Below, piece after piece: positions 47,132 to 59,706 of a DNA stretch of 64,000 nt (its first letter is position 1; each line of letters starts with the position of its first letter). The DNA comes from Cordia subcordata (lineage: Eukaryota; Streptophyta; Magnoliopsida; Boraginales; Cordiaceae): contig JAPTOF010000014.1 in assembly GCA_028554755.1 (NCBI GenBank), positions 8,370,001 to 8,434,000 of the forward strand. The letters run 5' to 3'. Below the pieces are notes generated by a model that saw only the letters and a list, made by a program, of their open reading frames with translations, was not told where the DNA came from and did no database searches. Both the position numbers and the translations under genes were made by a program.

Positions 47132-48118
47132 CGGTAAATTATTCCAAATGTCATTAAATTATTCAGCTAGTTTTGTTTTTACCATTAAATTATTTTTAGT
47201 TTTAAAAGGAACATTCTATTAGAAAACTCCACAAGTTGGGATAAAAACATAAATACTTTAAAATTAAGTGACTTAAATATTTTTTTTTAGTTTTTATTAA
47301 TTTTCAGTCTCTTTTTATTTTTATCTATTTATTCTTTTATTTTATGTTTTTCTTCTCTCTTTTCTCTCTTTCTACTTTTGCTTGTTTTAACTTTTTGTTC
47401 TCGTAACATAACAAATTACAATTATTTTTTTGTCCTAAATATTTTTATTTTACTTTGGCTAAGAACCAAAGATCATAATAACAAGAAACTCATTACAATA
47501 CTCTCGTCATGAGGTGATAAACTTTATATGATTTGACCTACTGTTACAAAAGAAATTTTTATAATAAATAGATATATTAAATATTTTGAATCAAAAACTT
47601 AAATATACCTCAAAATTAGTGGCATATCAACTTTTGTTCCGGGGTGCCTATTATTTAAATAAAAATATTACTACTATTTTTATTTTATTTTAAAATAAAA
47701 TGCCAAATCATATAAAGTGCACCCCTCATGATAAGAGTGTTTTCCTCGTGATAGTAATAATTGTTTTATTATTATAATTTTTTTTTTGTTTTTAGCCAAA
47801 GTAAAATAAAAAATTTAAGACAAAAAATATTGTAATTTATTATCTTGTAAGAGAAAGGTAAGAAGAAAAAAAGAAAACAAAAGAATAAAGAGAGAGAAAT
47901 AAAAGAAGATTAAAAATTATTTAAAAATTAAAAAAAATATTCAAGTCACTTAATTTTTAAGTATTTATGTTTTCACCATAATTTATTAAGTTTTTTAATG
48001 GAATGGCTTAAATGAGACTATATTTTGAAAAATTAGTGGTTCTTTTGAAACCAAAAATTATTCAATGGTTAAAACAGGACTGAATGAACAATTTAATGCC
48101 TTCTGGAACAATTTATCC
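47132..48118. mobile_element. Long-TIR MULE-type element, 987 bp, no transposase
   Basis: Left end CGGTAAATTATTCCAAATG pairs with right end CTTCTGGAACAATTTATCC. The inverted similarity runs inward over about 330 bases on each side (about 47132-47470 with 47790-48118). It is flanked by the perfect nine-base repeat TTTTTAATA (47123-47131 and 48119-48127). Nine-base duplication and long inverted ends are the mark of Mutator-like elements. The 300-base centre has no coding capacity. Confidence 0.88.
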
Positions 48119-48129
48119 TTTTTAATATA

Positions 48130-48158
48130 ACTAGTGTATAACTCGTGTAATGTACGGG
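48130..48158 (-). mobile_element. Helitron-like 3' end, minus strand
   Basis: The plus strand reads ACTAGTGTATAACTCGTG and then TAATGTACGGG. In reverse this is CCCGTACATTACACGAG followed by CTAGT, the worn hairpin and CTAG end common in plant Helitrons. It starts two bases beyond the MULE target repeat. The other Helitron end was not found. Confidence 0.5.
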
Positions 48159-48352
48159 ATTGTTTGGAAAAAATGCATACATTTTATGTTCTTATTTATT
48201 ATTGACTATTAATTTTTACCGATAAAAGATAAAGTTTTGTAAAATTTAGTTTTCAGTAAATTTGCAATGCTAAGTATTTTTTTTTTCTATTATAGATCTG
48301 GAGTAATTAAATAAAATATTTAAATTGAAAAGAAAAATTAGAAATATGTGGT

Positions 48353-48540
48353 AATGTGGCAGACATATTTAGAGGTAGATTCTGAACCGTGATGTCAATA
48401 TTCTGAAAATCTTTTTGGGGGTGGTGAGCTGTTTCTGATGAAATTCCACACATCCCTTTTGCATTAATGGTGGGGTGCAGTGATAGAGGAGCAATATTTT
48501 TCGAATGTTTTCACGAAAATGGGATGCTGTTTTTTAGAAT
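48353..48540. repeat. Direct duplication, copy 2
   Basis: Matches 46937-47131 (GGTGGTGAGCTGTTTCTGAT, CATCCCTTTTGCATTAAT, GGAGCAATATTTTTCGAA). Beyond about 48540 the two copies diverge. Confidence 0.85.
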
Positions 48541-49675
48541 GTCTGGTCTTGCAGACCCCATGCCCCTTGTAGGGTTATAAACACGTTAACTAATTAATTT
48601 TATCGCATTTTTTTGATTCTCGAGCCCAGTCCGGCTCCACCTTGAGTCAAACAAGTCGTACGTAAAATTAATTAATTCCTTGTTCGGATTTTTTTTTTAC
48701 GTAAAATTATTTTTTAAAAGAGTATCTCCATTTTTTAATGAATATTTAAATTGGTTTTTAAAAAAGGATGAAAAAAAAGAAATATTGTTTGTCCAAAAAA
48801 GAAACTTACGAGTTTTTGTCATCCTCAAGACCCACTTCTTTTGGTTCTACATTTTTATCCCGAAATAATGAATTGAGTTCGTATAAGCATTTTGGATGCT
48901 GCTATTGAAATAACCCTTCTAGTTATGGTTAAAATGTGCGGAATTTCTTACTTTTCGTGGAGGATTGAATTTAGTAATTGAGGGTCTATGGTTGACTGAT
49001 ATTGCTTATCATCATCTAGCTACTGCAATTCTTTTTAGACAATTAGATGAGTGAAAGAAAATGACTTGCAAATTTGCAGTAAAAGGATTGAGTCTCATTT
49101 CCTATGTACAAGAATAAAGTGAAAGTAAACAGTAGAGATAGTTTATCCCAAGAGTGATTGATTAATCATTATGACTTAAAGCGGGTTCACAAGGTCAACC
49201 ATATGGAGTTTTTACTATCCATTACCATAGGTGATTTGAACTGGGGAAAAAGGATTTGCAGTCCCGCGCATTACCACTCGACCATGCCACCAAAATGATA
49301 CAAAATAGATGAAAGTGTTCTTGGATTACTGAAATGTTTTTTTTTTCTTATTGTACTTGCACCCTGAGTCTTGTTCTCCTTAACCCTTTTCCTTAAAGAA
49401 ATCCTTTCCCTTTGTTATTTGATTTGATCCATCCCTTCGATTTATTATATAAAATCTCAAAAAAAAAAATCCACAGTGCTAAAACTTTCTCTCCCTTTTC
49501 TATTGAATAAAAAAGAAAATGTGGATTTTTCGTTGCAAAAGTTAAAATAATTAAAATTAGAAAACTTAATTTTAATTTTTTTCAAAAGTCAAAGTTCTAA
49601 ATTTTTCAAAATAAATTTTTAAAAAGTTTACCAAAAGAAATTGAATAAGGGAAACTAATCCAAAACCAACTAATA
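48541..49675. other. Intergenic stretch
   Basis: No gene seen. The end (about 49490-49670, with GGGAAACTAATCCAAAACC) resembles a worn end of the 228-bp MITE family. Confidence 0.45.
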
Positions 49676-49791
49676 GCCTATTTGGATACGTTTATTTCGG
49701 GCTTAGAAGTTGCAAATAGTAAAAAACATGTGAGGAGATATTTTTTTCTAAGAACTTATAAGCTGTAAAATAAGCAGAGGCAAACAGGCTC
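49676..49791. mobile_element. Small MITE, 116 bp (copy 2 of 2)
   Basis: It begins GCCTATTTGGATACG and ends GCAAACAGGCTC. Same length and interior as the copy at 9766-9881 (AAAAAACATGTGAGGAG, TTTTTCTAAGAACTTATAAG). Confidence 0.7.
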
Positions 49792-51359
<1,568 letters not shown>

Positions 51360-51645
51360 GGAATAAGATAATTTATTTATAAATAAATATGTATTTTTTG
51401 TAATAATATTTTATTATTAAAACATAATAATTTTTTTGATAAAACATTTGTATTAACATTACAAAAAGTTTTTTAATAGATCAAAATATATTTTGTCAAA
51501 CATAAAATAATAAATGGACTAATAAAATTTATGTTTTTTCTTAATATATGTTGACGTAAATAGAATTTAAAGCTAATTTTTGTTTTTTTAATTTATATTT
51601 GTGAAAGAAAATGTTAAAATGTAGAGTAAAATTAAAAAAAGTTTA

Positions 51646-52135
51646 GGGTGTGTTTGGTTTGCCTGTTTTCTGTTTTCATTTTCATGGAAAATGAAAATTA
51701 TGATAGAAAATTCATTTGATTAACCATTTTTGTTTTTATTTTCAAAAAATAGAAAACAATTTTCTAAAAAAATAGAAAATGTCAAAAAAAGTGTTTTATC
51801 TGAAAACAAGGTGACAATTTTGTAAATAACTCTAAATGATTTATAAAATAAGGTGGCAGTTTTGTAAATAATTCTAAAAATTTAGAAAACAAGGTGGCAA
51901 TTTAATAAATAACTCTAAAAGATTTAAAAATAAGGTGGCAGTTTTGTAATATCTCCAAAAAATTTAGAAAATAAGGTGGCAATTTTGTAAATAAATATAA
52001 AAAAAAAACACTTTTAGTAATCAAACACATTCTCTATATTTTAGAAAACAGAAAATAAAAATTATTTTTATAAAATGAAAATGGAAAATGAAAACTAGAA
52101 AATGAAAACAGAAAACAAGCAAACCAAACGTAACC
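51646..52135. mobile_element. Tourist-like MITE with internal tandem repeats, 490 bp
   Basis: It begins GGGTGTGTTTGGTTTGC and ends GCAAACCAAACGTAACC, with inverted similarity continuing through CTGTTTTCTGTTTTCATTTT. It is flanked by TTA (51643-51645 and 52136-52138). Inside, a unit of about 41 bases (AACAAGGTGGCAATTTTGTA, then AATAACTCTAAA) is repeated five times from about 51802 to 52000. Confidence 0.88.
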
Positions 52136-52138
52136 TTA

Positions 52139-54903
52139 GGATTTCCCAAAGAAATGGAGAAAGAGTAGAATTGCCAAAAAAAAAAAAAACCAAGTTTTTA
52201 TCAAATGTTAAAATTTTAAATGTTTGAAAGAAGTTAATTGAAACGCTACAAGTTTGTCTAAAAAATTGCTTGAAATACTATTTTACCAAATAACAATAAT
52301 TTGAAAAAATAGTCTTTTGACTTAAGTTACTTGAAAAGTTATCTTTTTGTGTTGTCTAATAGGGCTTAAATATTTTTCCCGAACCCACCACTCAGTACTT
52401 GTGTGCCAGAATGCAATTTTAGAATTTAAATTTCATATAATATAAAATTTAAGATTTCAGCTTAAAAAAATGCTTCAACATAAACTTGTTGTTTGAATGA
52501 TTAACCCAAAGGGTCCGCATATCCATGCTCCTGTGAGACCCATACCATCATCTCAATCATACGATATCGACTTATTTAGCAGCACGAAATATTGTTCATA
52601 TTTATTCTGAATCCACCAAAGTACCATGCTTATTTTCCTCAAATAAGAATAGAAATTATAGAAAAGTACAAGAAATGAAAGTAGGCTGTGGGGCCTTTAG
52701 GATTTGAATTTTGTATTTCAGCGCAAAATAATCGAAAGTTTGGATTTGCAGTGTCGGTGATTCTCTCCACACTTAAAATACAGGAATTACCCACCAGCTT
52801 AAATGAAATTTAAGATCTAGGACACGATTGGAATAATGGTTTTGCTTTTTGTAAAAGAGAGAGCAATTATAAAAGAGAAAGACAAGCTTTGGTCTCATGT
52901 TGACGAGTGCAAAACAACGATTAGTATTCACTCGAATTTTCCAATTATACATACTTATTAGAAGACAAACAAGTATATTGATTGGTTAATTAATTACAAT
53001 CTTCTACTATCATGAAATTGTATCGTCTTGAAGATTCTCGAGATGCTCTAAAATCTCTATCAAGAGATTGTTTTCAAAAAACTTTGATTCTTAAATTAAT
53101 TACCTAATTTCAACGTAACTTTCTTGTATTAAAAAAGAAAGAAAAGAAAAGAGTTGTGACAATTTTCGATCCCATTATGTGCTCAGGAGTATGATTAAAC
53201 AGTAATGAGAGCCGCCATTACTGTTGCAGAGTATGACTCTACAGAATTTTCTTTCTTTTTTTTTCCTTTTTTTTTGGCTGAATGACTGCATGAAAAGTTT
53301 TTTAGATTTCGATATTATGACAAGAACGTGAATAAGCAAAGCACATAATTTCCTAGTAACAATGTCGAGGAGGTTTATTGAATTGAAGGGGATGAATTAT
53401 ATTATAGGTTTTAATGTTCTCAATTCTTTTTCAAAAGAATTATTTACGGTTATTTTAAAATATATAATTAGTTTTTAATATTTTACAAATATAATTAAAT
53501 TAGTTTCTATTGTTGCAAAAATATTTAGTCTTTCATGTTATCACAGCTTATTCAAATTAATCCCAAAAATGAGTAAAATAATAGGAACTGGTTTAGTTAA
53601 GTTTTTAAAATATTAAGCATTAATATGAATATTTTGAAAAAGTAAAAAATTAATTTAACTATGTTTATAAAAAAAATTGATATCTAATTTGAACATTAAA
53701 AAAAATAAAAAGACTAATGTGGAAAAGTGACCATATTGGGAACTTTTTGTCATTAATCCTATTGAATTAGTATAATGATAAACTACTTAAATTATTTCAT
53801 CATAATTATATTATATTATATTATATTATATTATATTTTAAAAAAAATTTCGTGACATTATAAAAATAAAAATTTTAATACGTAGATGCCACGTTATGTA
53901 GCATCCCCGGATAAACGGGGCACTAGGTACAGTGTCGACAATCAATGCAACAACTCCACTCGTAAAAGTCTCTTTTGTGGAGATCAATTTTCAAAGGTGT
54001 AGCATAAAGCCAAAAAAATAAAGTAATAAATAAATGCAGAAAACGGCGAGAATAAGCAAAATCAATCATTCACCCTCAAATAATATCAACACTATCAAAC
54101 TTTGCGATTTGTTAGACTTAGAGAGACTGAGAGATCCTCTTCAACAACAATTCTTTTAAATAGAATACCACACCAACTCCACCATGAAAAGTAAAAGTAA
54201 CGAAATTATAATAATTGGTATACAAACTATTTCAAAAAAAACGGTCACAAGCTTTACATCTTTTGGTAGCTTTTTTGACAAAGAATATGTATTAAGTTTA
54301 AACGTTTAAATTTTTAGAGAGGGGTTTGTTGTATTTGTTTGGTATGTTTAATACATTCATATACGTGAATGGATTTTAATGTATTTAAATTGGTGGCAAT
54401 GAGACTCAAACCAATGACTCTATACTAGTTATATTAAATTAATACCTTATTTAAAAGTTTACACTTGTATACAGAATTTGTTATATTCAAGGCCTCTTTA
54501 AATTGACATTTTTCATGAAAAACACTTTTTTTTTTAAAAAAAAAAAAGCACATTCTTTTGAACAAGTATTTGAATTGAATCTCAAAAAAAGCTAACACTT
54601 TGAAAAATTAGAAATTTTTTACTTCTCAAAAAAATCACCTTTTTAAAAATTAAACAAAAAATACTTTTAGCAAAAGTCAATCCAAACGAGTCATTATTTG
54701 ATTTTGATGTGCTTACCAATACGAGGAAAAGGGGGAAGAAAGGGAAGTATCAAGAAAACAATGAGGAGAAGAGAGAAAAAAACTATGGAGCGTGTGGAGA
54801 CAGAAAAATAAAGTGAATCTTGTAAACGGAAAACTCATACCACCTTCAACTTTTTGGCCAAGTACATAAAGCAATTCTCCATCGTCACACAAACCACTAT
54901 TCC
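52139..54903. other. Intergenic stretch upstream of the OFP17-like gene
   Basis: No gene recognised in about 2.8 kb. A TTATA pentanucleotide repeat lies at about 53805-53836. At about 54490-54695, AAATTGACATTTTTCATG and CAAAAGTCAATCCAAACGAG look like worn ends of the 228-bp MITE family. A purine-rich segment at 54720-54790 gives a spurious minus-strand frame. Confidence 0.5.
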
Positions 54904-55569
54904 ATGAAGAAAACTTCCAAGAGAAAGAGAACAAATTTCCACCCATCAATGTTTCTAAGAACCTCCATATCTAGTACCAAAAAGTTCTTCCAGAAAACAA
55001 TAGAAAATTTCAAGTCTTTCATTTCTGGAGGCTACCAAAAGCTTCCCAAGAGTCCTCCCTCCTACCCCTTCCGTCGCGATGGCGGCCCCGGAAACAATTC
55101 AAGCCAAAGATATAAAAAATTGGACAAGTATCAATTAGATGGCGAAAATGAGAAAGTTGGTGAGAAGGGTATGAAGAAAATAGTCTCCAGAACAAGATCA
55201 AGACATGAACATGACGCGGTTCGGGTTATAAGCCCGGAGAACCGGAACGAAAAGAGAAGTACTAATCATGAAGCAAGAAGGCGTCAAGATCTTTCGAATA
55301 CTGATTGTGTTGTAAAGCAAAGAAGAAGTTATTTGGTGGTAGAAAAGCTGAAAGAATTAGAAATGGTGGATAAGAGTAACGTAGAGCATGTTCTGGATAT
55401 TGAAGAGGTTCTTTACTACTATTCTCGGCTAACATGCCCGGCTTATATCGACATTGTTGATAGGTTTTTCATGGATATTTACTCGGAGATCTTCAGAGTG
55501 CAAGCATCGTCTTGGGCTGAAAACTTAAAGCCAAGCCTCTGCAAACAAATTCTTCAATCATCTTCATGA
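54904..55569 (+). CDS. Divergent OVATE-domain protein (OFP17-like)
   Basis: Single-exon gene of 221 residues, ATG at 54904. The N-terminus is strongly basic (KKTSKRKRTNFH) and followed by FLRTSISSTKKFFQKTIENF, recalling the family's basic N-terminal motif. The middle is charged and low in complexity. The C-terminal 75 residues hold YLVVEKLKELEMVDKSNVEH, then VLDIEEVLYYYSRLTCPAYI and DIVDRFFMDIYSEIF. This aligns by eye with the OVATE domain pattern LE-LL-CFLSLNSP-YH--I--AF-EIW--IF, but with changed key residues (YYYSRLTCP for CFLSLNSP). Arabidopsis OFP17-type proteins have this shortened, divergent domain. It is about 9.9 kb downstream of a canonical OVATE gene on the same strand. Family membership is inferred. 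Confidence 0.75.
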   Translation: MKKTSKRKRTNFHPSMFLRTSISSTKKFFQKTIENFKSFISGGYQKLPKSPPSYPFRRDGGPGNNSSQRYKKLDKYQLDGENEKVGEKGMKKIVSRTRSRHEHDAVRVISPENRNEKRSTNHEARRRQDLSNTDCVVKQRRSYLVVEKLKELEMVDKSNVEHVLDIEEVLYYYSRLTCPAYIDIVDRFFMDIYSEIFRVQASSWAENLKPSLCKQILQSSS

Positions 55570-55748
55570 AATTATTATGCAAAGAAATACAGGAGCATGC
55601 AAGAAGTTTTTTACTTGTTCATGTTAAGTGAATTGCTTAGTTAATAATTGTGTGTATTGATACTTAGTTCCTAATTTCTCCATCTTTTTTGTGGGGTGTT
55701 GGACTTGTGGGTTTGTGTTGATACTCAGTTCCTTTCTAATTCCCAAAA

Positions 55749-55780
<32 letters not shown>

Positions 55781-56130
55781 TAATAGTAAAAGAAGAAGAA
55801 GAAGTACATAATCTTTCTATCATCCTTTGCTTAATAATTTTATTTAATGCGTATAAGAATTACTCTTGTATCTATTGTTTTCCTTTTCTTTCATTTAATT
55901 TTCCTCGTATCGAAACCGATCCTTCGATAATGATTGATATGTTGATTAAGTTGGAAGTAGAATGGCATTATTGGTCCTATTCTAATTCCTAAGCTTATGA
56001 TGAGATAGTGAAATTAAACGATGATATGATTGTGAATTTGGGAATCCTATTCTTTAAATAATCCACTTTTCTTCAGATGCCTTTCAACATATTACGCGTA
56101 GGATTGTTCCATTTCTATGTTCTTGGAGAT
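55570..56130 (+). other. 3' flank of the OFP17-like gene
   Basis: No gene seen. It contains an AAT repeat with AAG units at about 55749-55804. Confidence 0.5.
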
Positions 56131-56133
56131 GAA

Positions 56134-56550
56134 CACTACAAAAATTGTAGGGATAGGCGGCAGCTTCCTATTCAGCAGTCACCTATATTTATAGGTCACA
56201 AGATCGCGCCTAATGTGAAGAATACAAATTTAAATAAAAATATCTTTAGAAATGGGGAAAAAAAACTGAAAATTGCCCTATATGAAAATACAAATTAAAT
56301 AAAAATTCTTTGAAAATAGAAAAAAATAAACAACAGTTGAAAACTACTGCCTATGTTAGTTGGAGGCGAAAAAACTCACATCATGCTTCATCTACTAAAC
56401 TTTTTGCTAGTGTTCAACCATAGAATCACACCATCATTCAATCAAGTTAAAAGACTCATTCATTAATTATGTCACACAACAAGAAATCTATATATATATA
56501 TTAGAAAAACTACATCCAATTCGTAATTTTGCTACTTTTTTTTTGTAGCG
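56134..56550. mobile_element. Non-autonomous CACTA element, second family copy, about 417 bp
   Basis: It begins CACTACAAAAATTGTAGGG and ends TTTTTTTTTGTAGCG. The interior ATCATGCTTCATCTAC, TCAATCAAGTTAAAA and CATTCATTAATTATG match the element at 7159-7514. Flanks do not show a clear duplication, so this copy is older or its right end is altered. Confidence 0.7.
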
Positions 56551-56748
56551 ACTCATTTATCAAATGATTAAAATGGCCTTTTAAAAAACATAACGTGTAT
56601 ATATTAACAAATTTATAATCTTATATATTTTATTTATTGTTATTATGGTCTCTACCCTCAAACGATCTAATCTAATGGCACGCCTGGTGTTCGGTTCCCA
56701 TGATGTCTTACTACTTTGACTTTGAACTTCTCTGGCCCATAAAACTTA

Positions 56749-56976
56749 GGGCCCGTTTAAATTGGTTTTTTTCAAAAGTGATTTTTTTTTAACAGCTTTT
56801 GAAAAATTACTTTTTTGAGAAGCTAAAAATTCTGCCTTTTAAGAAAAGCTGTATTTGAGCTTTCTTCAGAGTTTCAACTTTTTTGAAAATTAAATCAAAT
56901 AGTTATTGCAAATTTAATGTGACTTTTTTTAAAAAAAAATATTTTTTCCTAAAAAAAAACCAATTCAAACAAGCCC
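56749..56976. mobile_element. MITE, 228 bp (copy 2), with TTA target duplication
   Basis: It begins GGGCCCGTTTAAATTGGTTT and ends CCAATTCAAACAAGCCC, flanked by TTA on both sides (56746-56748 and 56977-56979). It is the same length as the copy at 31719 and shares its interior, placing the family with TTA-inserting PIF/Tourist-like MITEs. Confidence 0.85.
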
Positions 56977-56979
56977 TTA

Positions 56980-58019
56980 GTACGAGAAGATAATACACCA
57001 CATTCAAGGAAAGAGCACCTCTACCAGTAAATGTAGGCGTTGATCCAAGCCCGAAGAAGAGTTAAAATGTAGGAGCTTTGAACCGATTTTGGGTGGGCTT
57101 AGCCCAAACAGTTTTATCATTGTAAATCAAGCCCGACTCAGCCTCAATCAGTAATAGTCCCAATCTTTTATTCATAATATCACGTCCCTAACAGAAAGAA
57201 AAAGATAAATCAAATCTCTCCTCGATTTGTAACAAAACAAAAATTTCCTCGTTGTAATTTTTTTTCTTTCCTTGTCTTTTTGGGTTGTGCAAGAAGAGAA
57301 AGGTGTACCACGAAAACGACTCCTCCTTGTATTAAAAATAAGATCAGTAGCTGCAAATGGCTCGTATAGAAAAGAGCTCGCAGAAACCTGAAAGCTCGGC
57401 CAATTTTTCACATTTCTGCAATTAACTCTTACATTTAACCAACTCGTTTGTCAAGTTGAATCGAACAAATAAAGTACTTTGAACCATTTTGTTAATAAAA
57501 ACCATACGACAATACTTTTCTAGAGAAAGTTGTGTTTCTCTTATTAACTTCTCATGGGACATTTATTTAGTTGATAAAAATTAAGAAGCGGTCGAGATGG
57601 TTAAAAGCGATAATTTCTTTATAATGTTATAACGATATGAAAGGATTCTAGTAATTCTTAAAACAGTTACCGCTATACCCATTTTCTTTCCTACTAATTT
57701 TTTGTTGCTTCTAAATTATGACAAGTTTCAATGTTACCATCATTAAATTAATCCTCATAAATGACCTAGAATTTATTCCCCTTTGGCTCCGTCTCCGTTT
57801 TAGTTCAATTAGAATTTCTTTTCTTTTCCAATTACATTATCATTCCATTCTATTGCCGATTACAATTTCTTTTCTTTTTCAATTTATAATTCTTATTAAT
57901 GTTCATCATTTATAAATAACAAACAATCTTCTTTTTAAGATTATTGAAATACTTTATACATATATAGGGCACAGAATAAAAACGTGGTATTTGTAATATT
58001 TCATCACAATTGCAATAAT
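56980..58019. other. Intergenic stretch
   Basis: No gene recognised. Repeated TTACAATTTCTTTTCTTTT motifs occur at about 57805-57890. Confidence 0.45.
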
Positions 58020-58870
58020 TTTTTTGCAACAAGAAAATTCAGTTGGCGGAGCCTGATCAGCAGTACCCTTGACGGAGCCCGATCACCAACTAGCAAACTT
58101 CGGTTGCACAATACGTCCCCTGTACTATATATCAATTAAGTCGAGGGTACTCAACCCAGAGCAGGGAATTGGATTTGAATCAGGCGGTGTTTTTAAATCA
58201 GACCGACTACTCGAATCGGACATCTTACTGGTTCTCGAGTCAATTGGTCTAACCGGTTGAACTAGTGGTCCAACCAAACTGACTTTCACATAACGTCATC
58301 TTTATATCTTAGTTTTGTTTGCGTTCAGTAAAGAGTAAAGGTTAAAAAAGAATATGATTTATATGTGAAATGTATATAAACATTTTTAAGAAAGACACAA
58401 ATACATAAAAATGTTGCAAAAAAATAAGATAAGTACATAAAAATGTGGCAAAAAATAGCCACATAAGCACCCTTAATAATCAAATATTCAAATTGCTGAC
58501 TCCTAATTACATGCAAATTGCTATAGATTTTGTTTTTTTTATTTTTTTCCCATTTTGTTAGTTATTTTTGGCTGCTTGTGGGCTGTGACAATCAACAAAG
58601 TTAAGTCCAACAAACTAAAATAACATGTAGCATAATCAATTTACAAAAGCCAAGTTCAACCCGTTCTAGCCGAGTCAACTGGTTCGCTAGGTCTAACTAG
58701 TTTTTTCGGTGTTTCAGCTTTTCGATTTTTAAGCGCTATTCGGCCCCATAGTTTTACTGGTTCCCGATCGGACCAGTTCGACCAGCCGGTTGGGTCCGGT
58801 TTTCAAAACAATTAACGTCATGAGTTGCGTCCGTCTTTAACTCTTACCGCTGGGACATCACAATTACAAT
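58020..58870. repeat. Dispersed repeat (copy 2) split by an insertion
   Basis: The left part (CAGTTGGCGGAGCCTGATC, TACGTCCCCTGTACTA, TTAAGTCGAGGGTA) and right part (GAGTTGCGTCCGTCTTTAAC, CTGGGACATCACAA) match the repeat at 24550 onward. Between them, about 58183-58815, lies an insert with inverted ends (GTGTTTTTAAATCAGACCG and GGTCCGGTTTTCAAAAC), probably another MITE. Confidence 0.6.
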
Positions 58871-59015
58871 AATAATTCATAACTATTAGATTTTTCTCGC
58901 ATTATGGCGAACAAAATTTATTACAAATAGCACCAAATTGGTTGTTTCCTTTTCTTCTTCTTCTTCTTTGGTTTTGGATTCTTAAGCACATGGCGACATC
59001 AAATCCACACGTAAG

Positions 59016-59698
59016 TAGGGGTGTTCATGGGCGATTTGGTGCGGTTTTTGCGCTAATTTTTTATCGAATCGATTTAGGCGGTTTTGTTATTTTACAAAAC
59101 CAAAACTGACCAAAGTACTAAAAAAACCAATGATTTCGGTTAATGCGGTTTTGAACAGTTTTTTGGCAAGTTTATGAGACAAAATATTTTCGTTATTGAA
59201 ATACACCAATAATAAAAAAATACATACATCTTATAACATAGGAGTCTTGCAATTGTAATCATTATTACAACAACTTGATAAATTCAAATATTTCAACTTG
59301 ACTTACCTATAATGTTTATTTTTTAATTTTTCTCAAGATAAAAATTATAACATTATCATTATATTCATTTTGAGAATTTATCAAAAAATAATTAAATACT
59401 TCAAGAAAACAATCAAGCATTATAGTAGATAATATGCAATATATTAGTCTATATATATTCTAAATGTATATTCATATAAAAATATATGTTCATATGTGTA
59501 GATATAATAATAATAATACTAAAGCAGGTAATTCGATTTAAACCACAATTTTTACTTTCAAAGCAGAAATTGAACCGCCCACTTACGATTTTTTAAAAAA
59601 AAAACCAAAACCAATCAAGTCACTTTAAAAATTACCGGTTTGCGATCAATTCAATTCTAAATCAGTTTAGCGGCTTTTTGACTTTTTGTACGCCCCCA
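59016..59698. mobile_element. Non-autonomous hAT-type element, 683 bp
   Basis: It begins TAGGGGTGTTCATGGGCG and ends TTTTTGTACGCCCCCA, an imperfect inverted repeat. It is flanked by a perfect eight-base repeat CACGTAAG (59008-59015 and 59699-59706), the hAT duplication length. Inside, CGGTTTTG and CCAAAACC motifs recur in both senses and there is no transposase. Confidence 0.85.
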
Positions 59699-59706
59699 CA
59701 CGTAAG

